64,000 nt of DNA from Aureibacillus halotolerans (GTDB lineage: Bacteria; Bacillota; Bacilli; Bacillales; DSM-28697), in assembly GCF_004363045.1 (NCBI RefSeq), contig NZ_SNYJ01000012.1, forward strand, positions 62,001-126,000, read 5' to 3'. Shown here in pieces: positions 63,898-64,000 of this stretch. Position 1 is the first letter of the stretch, and every line of letters starts with the position of its first letter. The notes under the pieces are model-generated. The model was not told where the DNA came from, searched no databases, and saw only the letters and a program-made list of their open reading frames with translations. A program made the position numbers and the translations under genes.

Positions 63898-64000
63898 ATT
63901 AATTGTCCCTCTGCCAATGTGCACGAGGGATGATTGTCTTTAGGTGTATTTGGGAAAAAGAGAAGAAGGGAGGGATGGCCACTGTATCTGTCAGGACGAG
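63898..64000 (+). other. Window edge: start of the gene after mtlA, probably mtlR
   Basis: GAAGGGAGGG (63965-63974) is a strong binding site. Two frames are open to the edge: ATG 63975 (MATVSVRT), only one base after the site, and a frame starting CTG 63982 (LYLSGR) at ideal spacing. The second resembles the start of MtlR activators. Too short to decide. Confidence 0.35.

Overview
The window looks like a chromosomal segment of a low-GC, spore-former-type Bacillaceae bacterium, probably of the alkaliphilic Shouchella/Alkalihalobacillus/Halalkalibacterium group. The inference rests on Bacillus-type ribosome binding sites (GGAGG) and sigma-A promoters, frequent TTG/GTG starts, LplB/YtcP and YesM/YesN sugar systems, cre-like catabolite sites, a GC-rich dispersed repeat typical of Bacillaceae, and a type I-C CRISPR repeat nearly identical to the one known from the halodurans group. 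I see no rRNA, tRNA or prophage genes.

Left part (1-9934): a TnpB element lies next to the C-terminal stump of a LacI-family regulator. A fructan/sucrose operon follows (two permeases, a binding lipoprotein, a cytoplasmic GH32 fructosidase), then a divergent DoxX membrane protein with two Rex-like operators and a fructokinase. The imported oligofructoside would be cut by GH32 and the fructose phosphorylated by the kinase. The gaps hold relics of CRISPR leaders and repeats.

10113-13000: a type I-C CRISPR array with leader, 33 identical 32-nt repeats and 32 spacers, but no cas gene anywhere in the window. It ends in a transposase fragment and broken repeats. Together with two relic leader/repeat units at 7537-7731 and 8700-8914 this is a decayed CRISPR neighbourhood.

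13030-31045: mostly housekeeping or accessory genes: a pRiA4b-ORF3-like gene split by an in-frame amber codon from a second domain, a formylglycine-generating-enzyme homologue, a C39-like peptidase, VOC proteins, two of three paralogous SLH-domain proteins, a NamZ remnant, a DUF418/histidine kinase/response regulator operon, the transglutaminase/alpha-E/ATP-grasp trio, an M20 amidohydrolase, and an XRE regulator with a small membrane protein.

31273-42741: an ssuADCB alkanesulfonate operon behind a leader terminator, a class I aminotransferase, a MarR-controlled heterodimeric ABC exporter, and the third SLH paralogue. Between ssuA and the aminotransferase lies an unusual array of 14 heptamers (GYGAGCC) spaced strictly 21 or 19 bp.

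43010-51960: a GH43 xylosidase, a cre-controlled sugar ABC importer and its YesM/YesN-type two-component system. A second phased array (CCGCGCA heptamers, again 21 or 19 bp apart) follows the xylosidase, and 128-bp tandem repeats follow the response regulator.

52017-64000: an isochorismatase-type hydrolase, an SRPBCC protein, a glycosyltransferase with an in-frame stop, a 1351-residue nitrate reductase fused to a flavodoxin/FAD/NADPH reductase, a gene graveyard (AraC and permease stumps), an NTF2-like protein with an AraC regulator, an alpha/beta hydrolase and the mannitol PTS gene mtlA. The most unusual structures are the two 21/19-bp phased heptamer arrays, the cas-less CRISPR locus with relics, and the two genes interrupted by a single in-frame stop.
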